Positions 1 through 6,437 of a stretch of DNA of 12,681 nt are shown piece after piece. The translations under genes were made by a program, and so were the position numbers. The notes beneath the pieces are model-generated. The model worked only from the letters and a program-made list of their open reading frames with translations. It was not told the origin of the DNA and made no database searches. Within the stretch, counting starts at the first letter, position 1. Every line of letters starts with the position of its first letter. The DNA is taken from the NCBI GenBank assembly GCA_031259095.1, contig JAIRLW010000090.1, positions 1 through 12,681 of the forward strand, in the 5' to 3' direction. This DNA comes from Planctomycetaceae bacterium (GTDB lineage Bacteria; Planctomycetota; Planctomycetia; Pirellulales; Thermoguttaceae).

Positions 1-10
1 GCAGAAAGGG

Positions 11-27
11 GATATTTAGAGGTTCCC
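11..27 (+). repeat. Degenerate copy of the TTTTTAGAARTTCCC motif
   Basis: The bases GATATTTAGAGGTTCCC resemble the motif seen more completely at 5200-5219 and 8921-8940. Only the general pattern is preserved, so this copy is weak on its own and is listed because the motif recurs through the intergenic DNA. Confidence 0.35.
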
Positions 28-181
28 ATTGGGTTTTATTTATGTTATACCGTTTTCCTTTTAAAAACCTGTTTTATGATTTCGTTTAACTCCGCAATTT
101 AATGTGTTTTTACATTTCAAAAAACGATTTTCAAAAGGGCTAGGGTATAACTCAAAATCCGAAGTATTACCAAAAAACGAA

Positions 182-200
182 AATTCCGCTGAAATATTAC
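182..200 (-). mobile_element. Solo end of the GTAA/TCAGCGGAATT palindromic element
   Basis: Read on the minus strand this begins GTAA, then four variable bases, then TCAGCGGAATTTT. That is the same terminal sequence found at both ends of the two complete elements at 2077-2381 and 11581-11880. No matching opposite end was found between here and the left edge of the window. A full 300-bp copy would start about 100 bp beyond the edge, so it may be cut off by the window or be a remnant. The inner sequence (1-181) does not visibly match the conserved core of the complete copies. It ends about 18 bp before the exporter gene start, so it could influence that gene's transcription. Confidence 0.5.
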
Positions 201-218
201 AAATCATCGTTGAATTTT

Positions 219-854
219 ATGGATGCTGAAAGTTTTTCCTATTTTTGGAAGGGTATTTTGTTGGGAATTCACGCTGGAATTTCTCCGGGGCCGGTCACCA
301 CTCTTCTGATTACGGAGTCGTTATTGCATGGACAGCGTGCCGGAATGCGGATTGCTTTTGTTCCGGTGTTGACGGATATTCCGGTCATTGGCGTGATTAT
401 TCCGTTGCTTTATTATCTAACATTTGATACGTCGGCGGTGATTGGCGTTATCTCGATGGTGGGAGCGTTGATTCTTGGCAGGTTAAGTTATGAAAGTTTT
501 TCGGTGACGGAATCGCGTTATGAACGGGGCGAGGTTGCGCGGATATCGTTATTGAAAGCGGTTGGAGTCAATTTTTTCAATCCGAATTTATATCTTTATT
601 GGATAACAATTTGCGGACCTCTTGCGGTTTCGGCTTTTTCGCATAGTTGGGCGGTGATGTTTTTATTTCTTATCACTTTTTATATTAGTCTTACTTTGAT
701 TAAACTGCTTCTTTCCTTGACGGTTGGCAGTGTGCGGCACACGTTGAATTTGAAGGTAATTATTGGGATCAACCGTTTTCTTGGCGCGGCGATGTTATTA
801 TTTGCGATCCTTTTTTTCTATCAAGGACTGCTGAAATTAGTTGATGGCGGATAG
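219..854 (+). CDS. LysE/RhtB-family amino-acid exporter-like membrane protein
   Basis: This is a 211-aa hydrophobic protein, the usual size for the LysE/RhtB family, which exports amino acids or related small molecules across the inner membrane. An early hydrophobic helix is followed by the family motif G-x-SPGPVTTLL near residues 18-27. About six membrane helices are visible, with a charged loop (SRYERGEVAR) near the middle and a conserved-looking FFNPNLYLYW stretch after it. The ATG at 219 was chosen; a TTG in frame at 210 would add three residues. No clear ribosome-binding site precedes either. An insertion-element end lies about 18 bp upstream, and a strong intrinsic terminator lies 100 bp downstream, so it is probably transcribed alone. 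The substrate cannot be told from the sequence. The family assignment is fairly secure. Confidence 0.85.
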   Translation: MDAESFSYFWKGILLGIHAGISPGPVTTLLITESLLHGQRAGMRIAFVPVLTDIPVIGVIIPLLYYLTFDTSAVIGVISMVGALILGRLSYESFSVTESRYERGEVARISLLKAVGVNFFNPNLYLYWITICGPLAVSAFSHSWAVMFLFLITFYISLTLIKLLLSLTVGSVRHTLNLKVIIGINRFLGAAMLLFAILFFYQGLLKLVDGG

Positions 855-868
855 TTGATAGCGGATAG
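841..868 (+). repeat. 14-bp tandem duplication across the exporter stop codon
   Basis: Two adjacent 14-bp units, TTGATGGCGGATAG and TTGATAGCGGATAG, differ at one base. The first contains the last codons and the TAG stop of the exporter gene; the second lies just downstream. It looks like a slippage duplication and has no evident function. Confidence 0.7.
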
Positions 869-894
869 TAACTGAAACATGAGTATCTCATTCT

Positions 895-930
895 GTCCCA
901 TTAGTCCCTATCGTCCTCAATGTCCCTAAT
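895..930 (+). repeat. Four 9-bp tandem units of GTCCCTAAT type
   Basis: Successive 9-bp units read GTCCCATTA, GTCCCTATC, GTCCTCAAT and GTCCCTAAT, followed by a partial CCCTAAA. They lie between the exporter stop and its terminator, so they would be in the transcript's 3' untranslated part. A related single unit lies near 1676-1685 on the opposite strand. Confidence 0.65.
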
Positions 931-955
931 CCCTAAAACTCAAATGATCTGCTCA

Positions 956-993
956 GTAGGCGATGTTTTGCCGAAACATCACCTACCTTTTTT
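956..993 (+). terminator. Intrinsic terminator of the exporter gene
   Basis: GTAGG-C-GATGTTT pairs with AAACATC-A-CCTAC around a TGCCG loop, giving twelve base pairs with one C/A mismatch, followed by C and six T residues. This is a classic rho-independent terminator for plus-strand transcription. There is no T-run on the opposite side, so it is probably one-directional. The hairpin loop resembles repeated hairpins at 12071-12090 and 12171-12199. Confidence 0.8.
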
Positions 994-1070
994 CTGAAAG
1001 GGCGTGCCGGTTGAGCATTGACGTGAAAAGCCAAAAAACAAAACCGAATTTTAAAATGTAGAGAGTATGT

Positions 1071-1582
1071 TCAACATGCCGCCGCAATTTCTGAAGCCAA
1101 AAATGAAAAGGTAAACGCTGAAAATATGGCGATGGATTGAGCAATGATACACAAAGTAAATGCGAGTTTTTGTTGAAGATAAAAAATAGTGATATAACCC
1201 CAAAGGTTCGTTGCAATAATCAAAGCAATAATCAAAAAAGAGGGAATTAGAAGAAAATCACCCAATGTAGGCGGGAGAATAATGATCGCCAATATAAACA
1301 AACCTACCGACAAGGCAACATAACAAATCATACAATCTCTAAAAATCCGAAGCAATCGGCAAGATTGTTGCCGAACATTCGCCCATGCCGTGAATCCGTA
1401 ACATGGAATAGAAAGTAAGGAAGTGAAGAAAAAAATGTTGCCGTACCAAAGGCTTCGCTCCCATTAAAACTAGCAAACACAAGACCAAGACCAAGTGCAA
1501 ACCATACAATACTTGCAATTAAAACGAATAGGGCAATGTTCGTTTTTTGATTTTCTTCTTGTTTGTGTTCGTTTATATCCAT
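1071..1582 (-). pseudogene. Small multi-pass membrane protein, split by a -1 frameshift
   Basis: Two overlapping reading frames (1328-1582 and 1071-1355) together encode one plausible membrane protein. The upstream part starts at ATG 1582 with a polar N-terminus (MDINEHKQEENQKTN) and a hydrophobic helix (IALFVLIASIVWFALGLGL). It then loses hydrophobic character after about residue 58. If one base is added in the run of seven A (plus strand 1429-1435), translation passes into the second frame through FFFFTSLLSIPCYGFTAW and continues through three more hydrophobic segments to the stop at 1071. With one added base the length is exactly 171 codons including stop. The cause may be a homopolymer sequencing error, a real mutation, or slippage. 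No family was recognised, no ribosome-binding site is obvious, and its terminator was not found. Confidence 0.6.
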
Positions 1583-1890
1583 AGTTCGTAACCGGTCTAT
1601 TTTTTGTCGATTATATTACATCGCTTTTTAAAAATACAACACAAACAAAAAATTGAAATAAAAATCTCTGATTTTTTAGGGACAATGGGGATAAGTGCGA
1701 CCAATGGGCGGAGGCAAACAAGACAATCTGTGTTGTAACGGTCTATTTTATTAACCCCCAAATTCACAGATCGCCTTTTTAAATTTTAATCCCAAACAAT
1801 TGGAATAATTGGAATTAAAATAAAATGTAATATTTCATCCGCCTTTACCATGATCGTATCGCCATCGTTTCAACCAACCTTATTTTCTTA
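1583..1890. other. Gene-free spacer upstream of the split membrane gene
   Basis: AT-rich DNA with no convincing reading frame. It must contain the promoter of the minus-strand membrane gene, but no confident -35/-10 pair was picked out. The string GGTCTATTTT occurs twice (near 1594 and 1740), and ATTTTAAT/ATTAAAAT flank a short TTGGAATAATTGGAAT tract near 1785-1822. A single GTCCCTAA-type unit lies near 1676-1685. Confidence 0.4.
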
Positions 1891-1974
1891 TTTTTACCAC
1901 GAAACCCGCGAAGGTTCACGAAAAAATGAGAACAATCATTTTCGTGTCTATTCGTGCATTTTGTGGTGAAAATT
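1891..1974. repeat. ACCACGAA-type hairpin repeat, copy 1
   Basis: The left arm TTTTTACCACGAAACCCGCG is followed by AAGGTTCACGAAAAAATGAG. The right arm CATTTTCGTGTCTATTCGTG is followed by CATTTTGTGGTGAAAATT. Read as reverse complements the arms align with short gaps, giving an imperfect hairpin of about 80 bp with an AACAAT loop. Each arm consists of CACGAA-like units spaced about 11 bp apart. A diverged copy in the same orientation lies at 6438-6513. Confidence 0.65.
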
Positions 1975-2076
1975 TATTAGGGGGAAATGCCGCCGATGAA
2001 TAATGAATGATAGATATTATTTTTAAGTGATGATTATCTTTCTGATCAAAAAGAAAGTGTTCAAATATTAAAATGT

Positions 2077-2381
2077 GTAATATATCAGCGGAATTTTCCA
2101 AAACATCTTTAACAGTTTTCGCAAACCTCATTTTCAACCTAATTTTTTCCTAACTAAACAACCTCAGTAGCAACAAGTTCCCCAAAGTACAAACCTCATT
2201 ACCTCATTAAAAACGTAAACGAATAATGAGGTAATAAGGTAATAAGGTAATAAGGTCGGTTTTGGCGGGATTCATTGCTACTGAGGTTTTTTGGTAAATC
2301 GTTTTGTTAAGAAAATTAGGCGTAAATAAGGTTAGTAAAAATGAAATCAAAATCTTTGTAATAATTCCGCTGATAGATTAC
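2077..2381. mobile_element. 305-bp MITE-like palindromic element, copy A, with 8-bp target duplication
   Basis: The element starts GTAATATATCAGCGGAATTT and its other end, read in reverse, starts GTAATCTATCAGCGGAATTA. The terminal inverted repeats match at 19 of 21 positions. TAAAATGT occurs directly outside both ends (2069-2076 and 2382-2389), a perfect 8-bp target duplication. Inside, the two halves are imperfect reverse complements: CCTCAGTAGCAA (2162-2173) pairs perfectly with TTGCTACTGAGG (2275-2286). The centre has four 8-bp units of AATRAGGT (2225-2256). No transposase is encoded. GTAA ends with 8-bp duplications are typical of IS66-family elements, so mobilisation by an IS66-type transposase is inferred. 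It lies between the split membrane gene and the 3' end of cheA. Copy B at 11581-11880 is the same element inverted. Confidence 0.85.
2225..2256 (+). repeat. Four 8-bp AATRAGGT tandem units in element A
   Basis: AATGAGGT followed by three AATAAGGT units. The equivalent place in copy B (on its reverse strand) has three units, so unit number differs between the copies. Confidence 0.8.
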
Positions 2382-2485
2382 TAAAATGTTAAAAAAATTC
2401 CCGCTCTGTGCTTTCTGTGGTAAAAATCTTATACGGCAGTTACTGATATTGCCTTGCAGTGTTTGGAGTTCAAAGTATTGGGAGT

Positions 2486-5113
2486 TCACACGACTTGGGC
2501 TTCGAGATCGGCGAACGAAATGTCTGTGTAACTGTTATTTGTTATTGCTGCCGGTTCATCAGACCATGCGGATGCTTTGTTGACCGGCGACGCATGGAAT
2601 GAACCTGTCATCTGGCTGACCGCACCAACATCAACAATGAGGCTTACCGTTCCGTCACCCAGAATCGTACAACCCGAAAAACCATTGGCTTCACCAATGT
2701 AATCGGGCAATCCCTTAATCACCGTTTGTTGCTGACCAATAATTTCGTCCACAAAAAACGCAAAAGATCGTCCGCTGTCTTCCGCAACAATTAGAATACC
2801 GTCTTTGAGTTTTTCGGCGCCGGGTTTACAGCCGAAAACATCGTAAAGCCGGACAATCGGAACCATTTCTTCGCGAAGCCGAAGAATTTCACGTCCTTCC
2901 GGTGTTACCGTTACCTGATTCATTGTCGGGACAAGACTTTCACGAATCGTCAATGTTGGAATCATATATTTTCCTTCGCCCACCCGAACCAACATCGCAT
3001 CGACAATCGCCAACGTCAACGGAATACGAAGCGTAAACGTAGAACCTTGACCGGCTCTGCTGTTAATATCAATCCGGCCATTCAGTTTTTCAATATTCCG
3101 TTTCACCACATCCATTCCAACTCCGCGGCCGGAAATATCGGTAACTTTATCAGCCGTCGAAAAACCGGGTTCAAACACAAGTTTGAAAACACGGTCATCA
3201 GACCAATCTCTAACTTCAGGACCGACAAGACCTTTTTCAATCGCTTTGGCAACAATTTTTTCACGGTTCAGACCGCGTCCGTCATCGGTAATCATAATCC
3301 AAACTTCACCGCCTTCGTGTTTTCCTTCGAGGGTTACGGTTCCGGTTTCCGGTTTTCCGGCTTTAATCCGGTCTTCCGGCAATTCAACACCATGATCACA
3401 ACTGTTACGGACAATATGAACCAAAGGATCGGCAATTTGTTCAATCACCGTTTTATCGACTTCGGTTTCTTCACCAACAAGATTCAATTTGATTTTTTTA
3501 CCTGATTTTGTCGCCAAATCGTGAACCAACCGAATCATTTTACGAAATGTTGCCGAAAGCGGAATCATTCGGACTGCCATTGCCACATCTTGCAAATCAT
3601 CGCAAATTCGGCGAAGTTGATGTTTTGCCCGATTGTAATATTCGTCTTCAACATGAGAAACCGCCGGACAACGTGTTACCATCGACTCCGCAATGACAAG
3701 TTCGCCGACAAGATTGATCAAAATATCGAGTTTATGCAAATCAACCCGAATATCCTGTTTACCTTTTTGAGTTGCCGTTCCGGTACCGCTTGCAGCCGGT
3801 TTAGCGGCGGCGTGATCGGGATGATCATGATCCGCGTTGGGCAATACATCGGAAACCTGAAGCGTCGTTTTGGGAACATCATGTTGTTTAACGAGTTCAG
3901 CAGGCGATGCGGCGGATGGTGTTGGTGTTTGAACCGGCTGCGCAATTACAGAAACTGCCGCATTCGGTATTGCCGAAGCCGAAACCGGAGCCGAAGAAAC
4001 CGGCAATGCCGAGGGATTCACCTGATTTCCAACATCTTGTCCCATTAACGCATTTAATGCCCGAATGTGATAATTCAAATCTTTGATCGTTCCAGAACCG
4101 CCTTCTTCTAAATCTTTAACCGCATCACGGAGAACATCAAGCAAACTAAGAAGTTTTCCGACATTTTTTTCGTCCGGTTTAATTTCACCGTTCCGCAATG
4201 CGTCAAGGAGTGTTTCCATTGTGTGGCTGAGATGTTCCAGATGAACAAGTCCCATAAAACCGCAATTGCCTTTGAAACTGTGAATATAACGAAAAGAATC
4301 TTTAAGCGGTTCCGCCGAATCAACATTTTCATCCAACACCAACAACAGGGCTTGTTCGGCAGCGTCTAATTGTTCGGTGGCTTCGGCAACAAAACCATGA
4401 CGCATTTCCGGTGAAAGTTGCAACGCCGCAAGTTCAGGCTGAACAACCGGTTCCGCAACTATTGGAGCGGAAGCGGGTTCAGGAGTTGAAACTGAAGTTG
4501 AAGCCGGAACTGAAACTGAAGCCGAAACCGATTCATTGGAAGAGGAAAAATCCAATTCGGTTGCGGGAATGGGTTCGTGAACAGGTTCATTCGCCAACAT
4601 TTCAAATGAGAGGTCATCCTTTGAATCAGCGGAAGAGACCATAACAATAGGCGCCGGGCTTGTTGACGCCGACACCGAAAGACCGCCCAATTCATTGTCG
4701 TCAACCGGTTCACCGGCAACATGTTTTTTGAGAACGGTAATAATTGCCTGAGCCGGTTCGGTAAAACCTTCATCATTCCCGCTTTCTTCGATATGTTCCA
4801 GCATTTCACGGAACAGGTCAAGCGCTTTACAAAGAGTTGCCGTAATCTGGACAGTCAAACTGGATTTTCCATTACGGATTTTGTCCAAAAGAGTTTCGGC
4901 TTCGTGAGTTACCGAAGTAACGGTGGTGAGAGAGAGAAAACCGGCGCTGCCTTTCATTGAGTGAAAGAGCCGGAACACGGAGTTGATCAATTCCGAATCA
5001 ACCGTTCCGGCATCGGCGGCTCCGTTGTTGATTTCGATCAAGGTCGGCTCGATCTCGTCAATATATTCGCGGGCTTCCTGAACAAATTCCAATATCAGGG
5101 ACATATCGTTCAT
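2486..5113 (-). CDS. cheA: CheA chemotaxis histidine kinase with two HPt domains
   Basis: This 875-aa kinase phosphorylates itself on histidine and passes the phosphate to response regulators in chemosensory signalling; it acts in the cytoplasm with CheW and receptors. Visible domains: a first HPt with the site H51 in FHSMKGSAG; a Ser/Pro/Val-rich linker (about 145-230); a second HPt with H278 in IHSFKGNCGF; another linker (about 360-450); the dimerisation helix pair (about 453-515); a GHKL ATPase with N box HIVRNSCDHG (566-575), G1 box DDGRG (610-614), G2 box GRGVGMD (662-668) and GQGST (688-692); and a CheW-like regulatory domain (about 700-835). A 40-residue tail follows. It exceeds the 654 aa of E. 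coli CheA because of the extra HPt and linkers. No CheY-binding P2 domain or receiver was recognised. ATG 5113 was chosen; GGGAG lies about 10 bp upstream. No other chemotaxis gene is present here, so its partners must lie elsewhere. Confidence 0.95.
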   Translation of the reverse strand: MNDMSLILEFVQEAREYIDEIEPTLIEINNGAADAGTVDSELINSVFRLFHSMKGSAGFLSLTTVTSVTHEAETLLDKIRNGKSSLTVQITATLCKALDLFREMLEHIEESGNDEGFTEPAQAIITVLKKHVAGEPVDDNELGGLSVSASTSPAPIVMVSSADSKDDLSFEMLANEPVHEPIPATELDFSSSNESVSASVSVPASTSVSTPEPASAPIVAEPVVQPELAALQLSPEMRHGFVAEATEQLDAAEQALLLVLDENVDSAEPLKDSFRYIHSFKGNCGFMGLVHLEHLSHTMETLLDALRNGEIKPDEKNVGKLLSLLDVLRDAVKDLEEGGSGTIKDLNYHIRALNALMGQDVGNQVNPSALPVSSAPVSASAIPNAAVSVIAQPVQTPTPSAASPAELVKQHDVPKTTLQVSDVLPNADHDHPDHAAAKPAASGTGTATQKGKQDIRVDLHKLDILINLVGELVIAESMVTRCPAVSHVEDEYYNRAKHQLRRICDDLQDVAMAVRMIPLSATFRKMIRLVHDLATKSGKKIKLNLVGEETEVDKTVIEQIADPLVHIVRNSCDHGVELPEDRIKAGKPETGTVTLEGKHEGGEVWIMITDDGRGLNREKIVAKAIEKGLVGPEVRDWSDDRVFKLVFEPGFSTADKVTDISGRGVGMDVVKRNIEKLNGRIDINSRAGQGSTFTLRIPLTLAIVDAMLVRVGEGKYMIPTLTIRESLVPTMNQVTVTPEGREILRLREEMVPIVRLYDVFGCKPGAEKLKDGILIVAEDSGRSFAFFVDEIIGQQQTVIKGLPDYIGEANGFSGCTILGDGTVSLIVDVGAVSQMTGSFHASPVNKASAWSDEPAAITNNSYTDISFADLEAQVV

Positions 5114-5159
5114 TTTAATGATTCTCCCAACAAGGTACTGAGGTAATTTTTTTATATTT

Positions 5160-5222
5160 GACTAAAATCGATTTTAGTCGAATTCGGTCGATCAAAAAAC
5201 GAGTTTTTAGAAATTCCCCAAA
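5160..5222 (+). repeat. TCGGTCGATCAAAAAAC repeat with 20-bp perfect palindrome, upstream of cheA
   Basis: GACTAAAATCGATTTTAGTC (5160-5179) is a perfect 20-bp palindrome. It is followed by GAATTCGGTCGATCAAAAAA and then GAGTTTTTAGAAATTCCCCA. The region 11486-11578, on the minus strand, contains a longer relative with the same order of blocks (GACTGAAATCG, TTTAGCCGAATT, TCGGTCGATCAAAAAAC, AAGTTTTTAGAAGTTGCC). The palindrome sits 47-66 bp upstream of the cheA start and could look like an operator, but its membership in a dispersed repeat argues against a dedicated regulatory role. Confidence 0.7.
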
Positions 5223-5520
5223 GTTAATCGACACAGAACAACGCAATTCATATTATTATACAACAAAGAAACCGATGCGGGAATCAGGGGAAAATGTTTG
5301 TTGTATTTCCTAAGATATTTTTTTTCGAGATATTCGGATTATTCCGGTTATCGGAAAATTGCTTATTTTTTCGTGTCAAGGACATTTTGGCATTGGGGAC
5401 AATCCTCAACACAACACCAATAAATTTAATTTTCTTAATTTTTTTGGGCAACAGTCTGGTCAATACCATGCAGGCGACTTTTTGATTGTTGACATAAATG
5501 GCATTTCTAATAATTCTTTT
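5223..5520. other. Gene-free spacer between cheA and the secreted-protein genes
   Basis: AT-rich sequence with short open frames on both strands, none with a plausible start region, protein-like composition or recognisable motif. No convincing promoter, hairpin or repeat was seen in this part; repeats begin again at 5521. Confidence 0.35.
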
Positions 5521-5680
5521 TTAACCGCAGAGATCACTGAGAAATGTTTTTTTGAATTTAACAACAGAACAAACGGAAATATGAAATCGACGAAATTTTT
5601 TCCTGCTATCTTCCATTATTCCGTGTGTTCCATTGTAAAAAATATTCTCTCTGTGTCCTCTGTAATCTCTGAGTGAAAAT
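5521..5680. repeat. CAGAGA-type inverted repeat
   Basis: The left end, AACCGCAGAGATCACTGAGA, and the right end, which on the opposite strand reads ATTTTCACTCAGAGATTACA then GAGGACACAGAGAGAATATT, are two related stretches in opposite orientation about 90 bp apart. Each is built from short CAGAG-containing units about 9-11 bp apart. The middle shows no clear gene. It is the same style of repeat as the ACCACGAA elements but a different sequence family. Confidence 0.55.
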
Positions 5681-5688
5681 AAAAAAAG

Positions 5689-5710
5689 TATTTTTTAAAA
5701 ATTCCCTATT
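5689..5710 (+). repeat. Degenerate TTTTTAGAARTTCCC motif
   Basis: TATTTTTTAAAAATTCCCTA resembles the recurring motif but lacks the central G. It lies immediately before a candidate promoter of the 115-aa secreted protein gene. Confidence 0.3.
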
Positions 5711-5736
5711 GATTAACGTCAAAAATCGTGTAAAAT
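5709..5736 (+). promoter_or_regulatory. Candidate sigma70-type promoter for the 115-aa secreted protein gene
   Basis: TTGATT, a 16-bp spacer and TAAAAT form a reasonable -35/-10 pair on the plus strand, about 115 bp upstream of the gene start at 5851. In AT-rich DNA such matches arise by chance, so this is only a candidate. Confidence 0.3.
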
Positions 5737-5850
5737 TATATTTATGCATTTAGAATTTTCGGGAATTGCCGTAATCTTGCTTGTAGGAAGCGAGTTTATG
5801 CCGAATTTTGCAATGTGTTATGTACGATCCGTTTAACAATCACTCTACCA

Positions 5851-6198
5851 ATGAAAAATGTTCGATTATTTGTCGCTGTCTGTCTCACGATTGTCATGTT
5901 TGTAAGCATTGCCTATGCCGCAAACGAATTCTGTGTCAATGGGAAAAAGACCACCTTGGAAGAGCAAGCGGCTTCTATGGATGATCAAGGAATTGTCACT
6001 ATAGTATACACTACTACAGTGATAATAGATGAAGATGCAACCTGTATGCCAGTGGAGTTTCCTTCAACTTGTACTACAACGAATGTGGCTAGGGTCACAC
6101 TAACATTTCGTGTAGTAATTAGAAATCCTGCTGGTATTATTGTATATGACTCAACGGATATTGCCTCATCAGAAGACACAATGAAAATTTGTGGTTGA
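5851..6198 (+). CDS. Small secreted protein with four cysteines, function unknown
   Basis: The 115-aa product has a clear signal peptide: MKNVR, a hydrophobic core (LFVAVCLTIVMFVSI) and AYA before ANEF, giving cleavage after residue 23. The mature part of about 92 residues has four cysteines (C28, C65, C74, C114), which could form two disulphide bonds outside the cytoplasm, and alternating Val/Thr/Ile stretches (VTIVYTTTVII, VARVTLTFRVVI) that suggest a small beta-rich domain. The frame is open further upstream, but ATG 5851 is preferred because it puts the signal peptide at the N-terminus. No strong ribosome-binding site is visible. No family was recognised. An inverted-repeat element starts 18 bp after the stop. 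The next genes on the same strand also encode exported proteins but are 480 bp away, so co-transcription is uncertain. Confidence 0.7.
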   Translation: MKNVRLFVAVCLTIVMFVSIAYAANEFCVNGKKTTLEEQAASMDDQGIVTIVYTTTVIIDEDATCMPVEFPSTCTTTNVARVTLTFRVVIRNPAGIIVYDSTDIASSEDTMKICG

Positions 6199-6216
6199 TC
6201 AATTGAGTCCCTAGAG

Positions 6217-6352
6217 TGTGTTGACACTAATAATATAGTGAAAATAGGTGTTAAATTGGATTGATTGGTAAAGATTTTGAAAATTTTTTTACTTATTAAA
6301 AAGCTTCAAATATCGCCATTTTCACCTAAATTTTGCGAATAGTGTCAACACA
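6217..6352. mobile_element. 136-bp inverted-repeat element (possible second MITE type)
   Basis: TGTGTTGACACTA (6217-6229) is repeated exactly in inverted orientation at 6340-6352. Inside, GTGAAAATAGG on the left and CCATTTTCACC on the right continue the symmetry imperfectly. No clear target duplication was found: the flanks CCTAGAG and TTAGACT share only TAGA. It lies 18 bp after the stop of the 115-aa gene. It could instead be a transcribed 3' structure, but the sharp ends favour a small mobile element or its remnant. Confidence 0.5.
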
Positions 6353-6376
6353 TTAGACTAATCCAGCAATAAATGT

Positions 6377-6408
6377 CAATGCGGCGTTTCGTCTGAAATG
6401 CCGCATTG
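6377..6408. other. Strong 14-bp-stem hairpin without T-run
   Basis: CAATGCGGCGTTTC pairs with GAAATGCCGCATTG around a GTCT loop, with thirteen Watson-Crick pairs and one G-T wobble. No T-run follows directly, so it is not a textbook terminator, but it could stabilise or end a transcript from the 115-aa gene. It is the most stable short hairpin seen in the window. Confidence 0.65.
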
Positions 6409-6437
6409 CTGATAGGTAACTTGCCCATCCTATTTTT

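Noticed and set aside
983..1216. 77-codon minus-strand open frame
   Set aside because: It overlaps the split membrane gene in another frame and runs to the terminator region; the other frame has the coherent membrane helices.
1916..2137. 73-codon minus-strand open frame
   Set aside because: It crosses the boundary of the mobile element and a hairpin repeat, so it is a chance frame.
3521..4048. 175-codon plus-strand open frame
   Set aside because: It lies entirely antisense to cheA and has a biased Arg/Asn/Cys composition typical of a shadow frame.
5744..5836. 30-codon open frame with a hydrophobic middle, upstream of the 115-aa gene
   Set aside because: No ribosome-binding site and overlap with only the leader region; too little evidence for a leader peptide.
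6221..6249. Promoter with a perfect TTGACA in the left arm of the 136-bp element
   Set aside because: No acceptable -10 hexamer lies 16-18 bp downstream; TTGACA is simply part of the inverted repeat.
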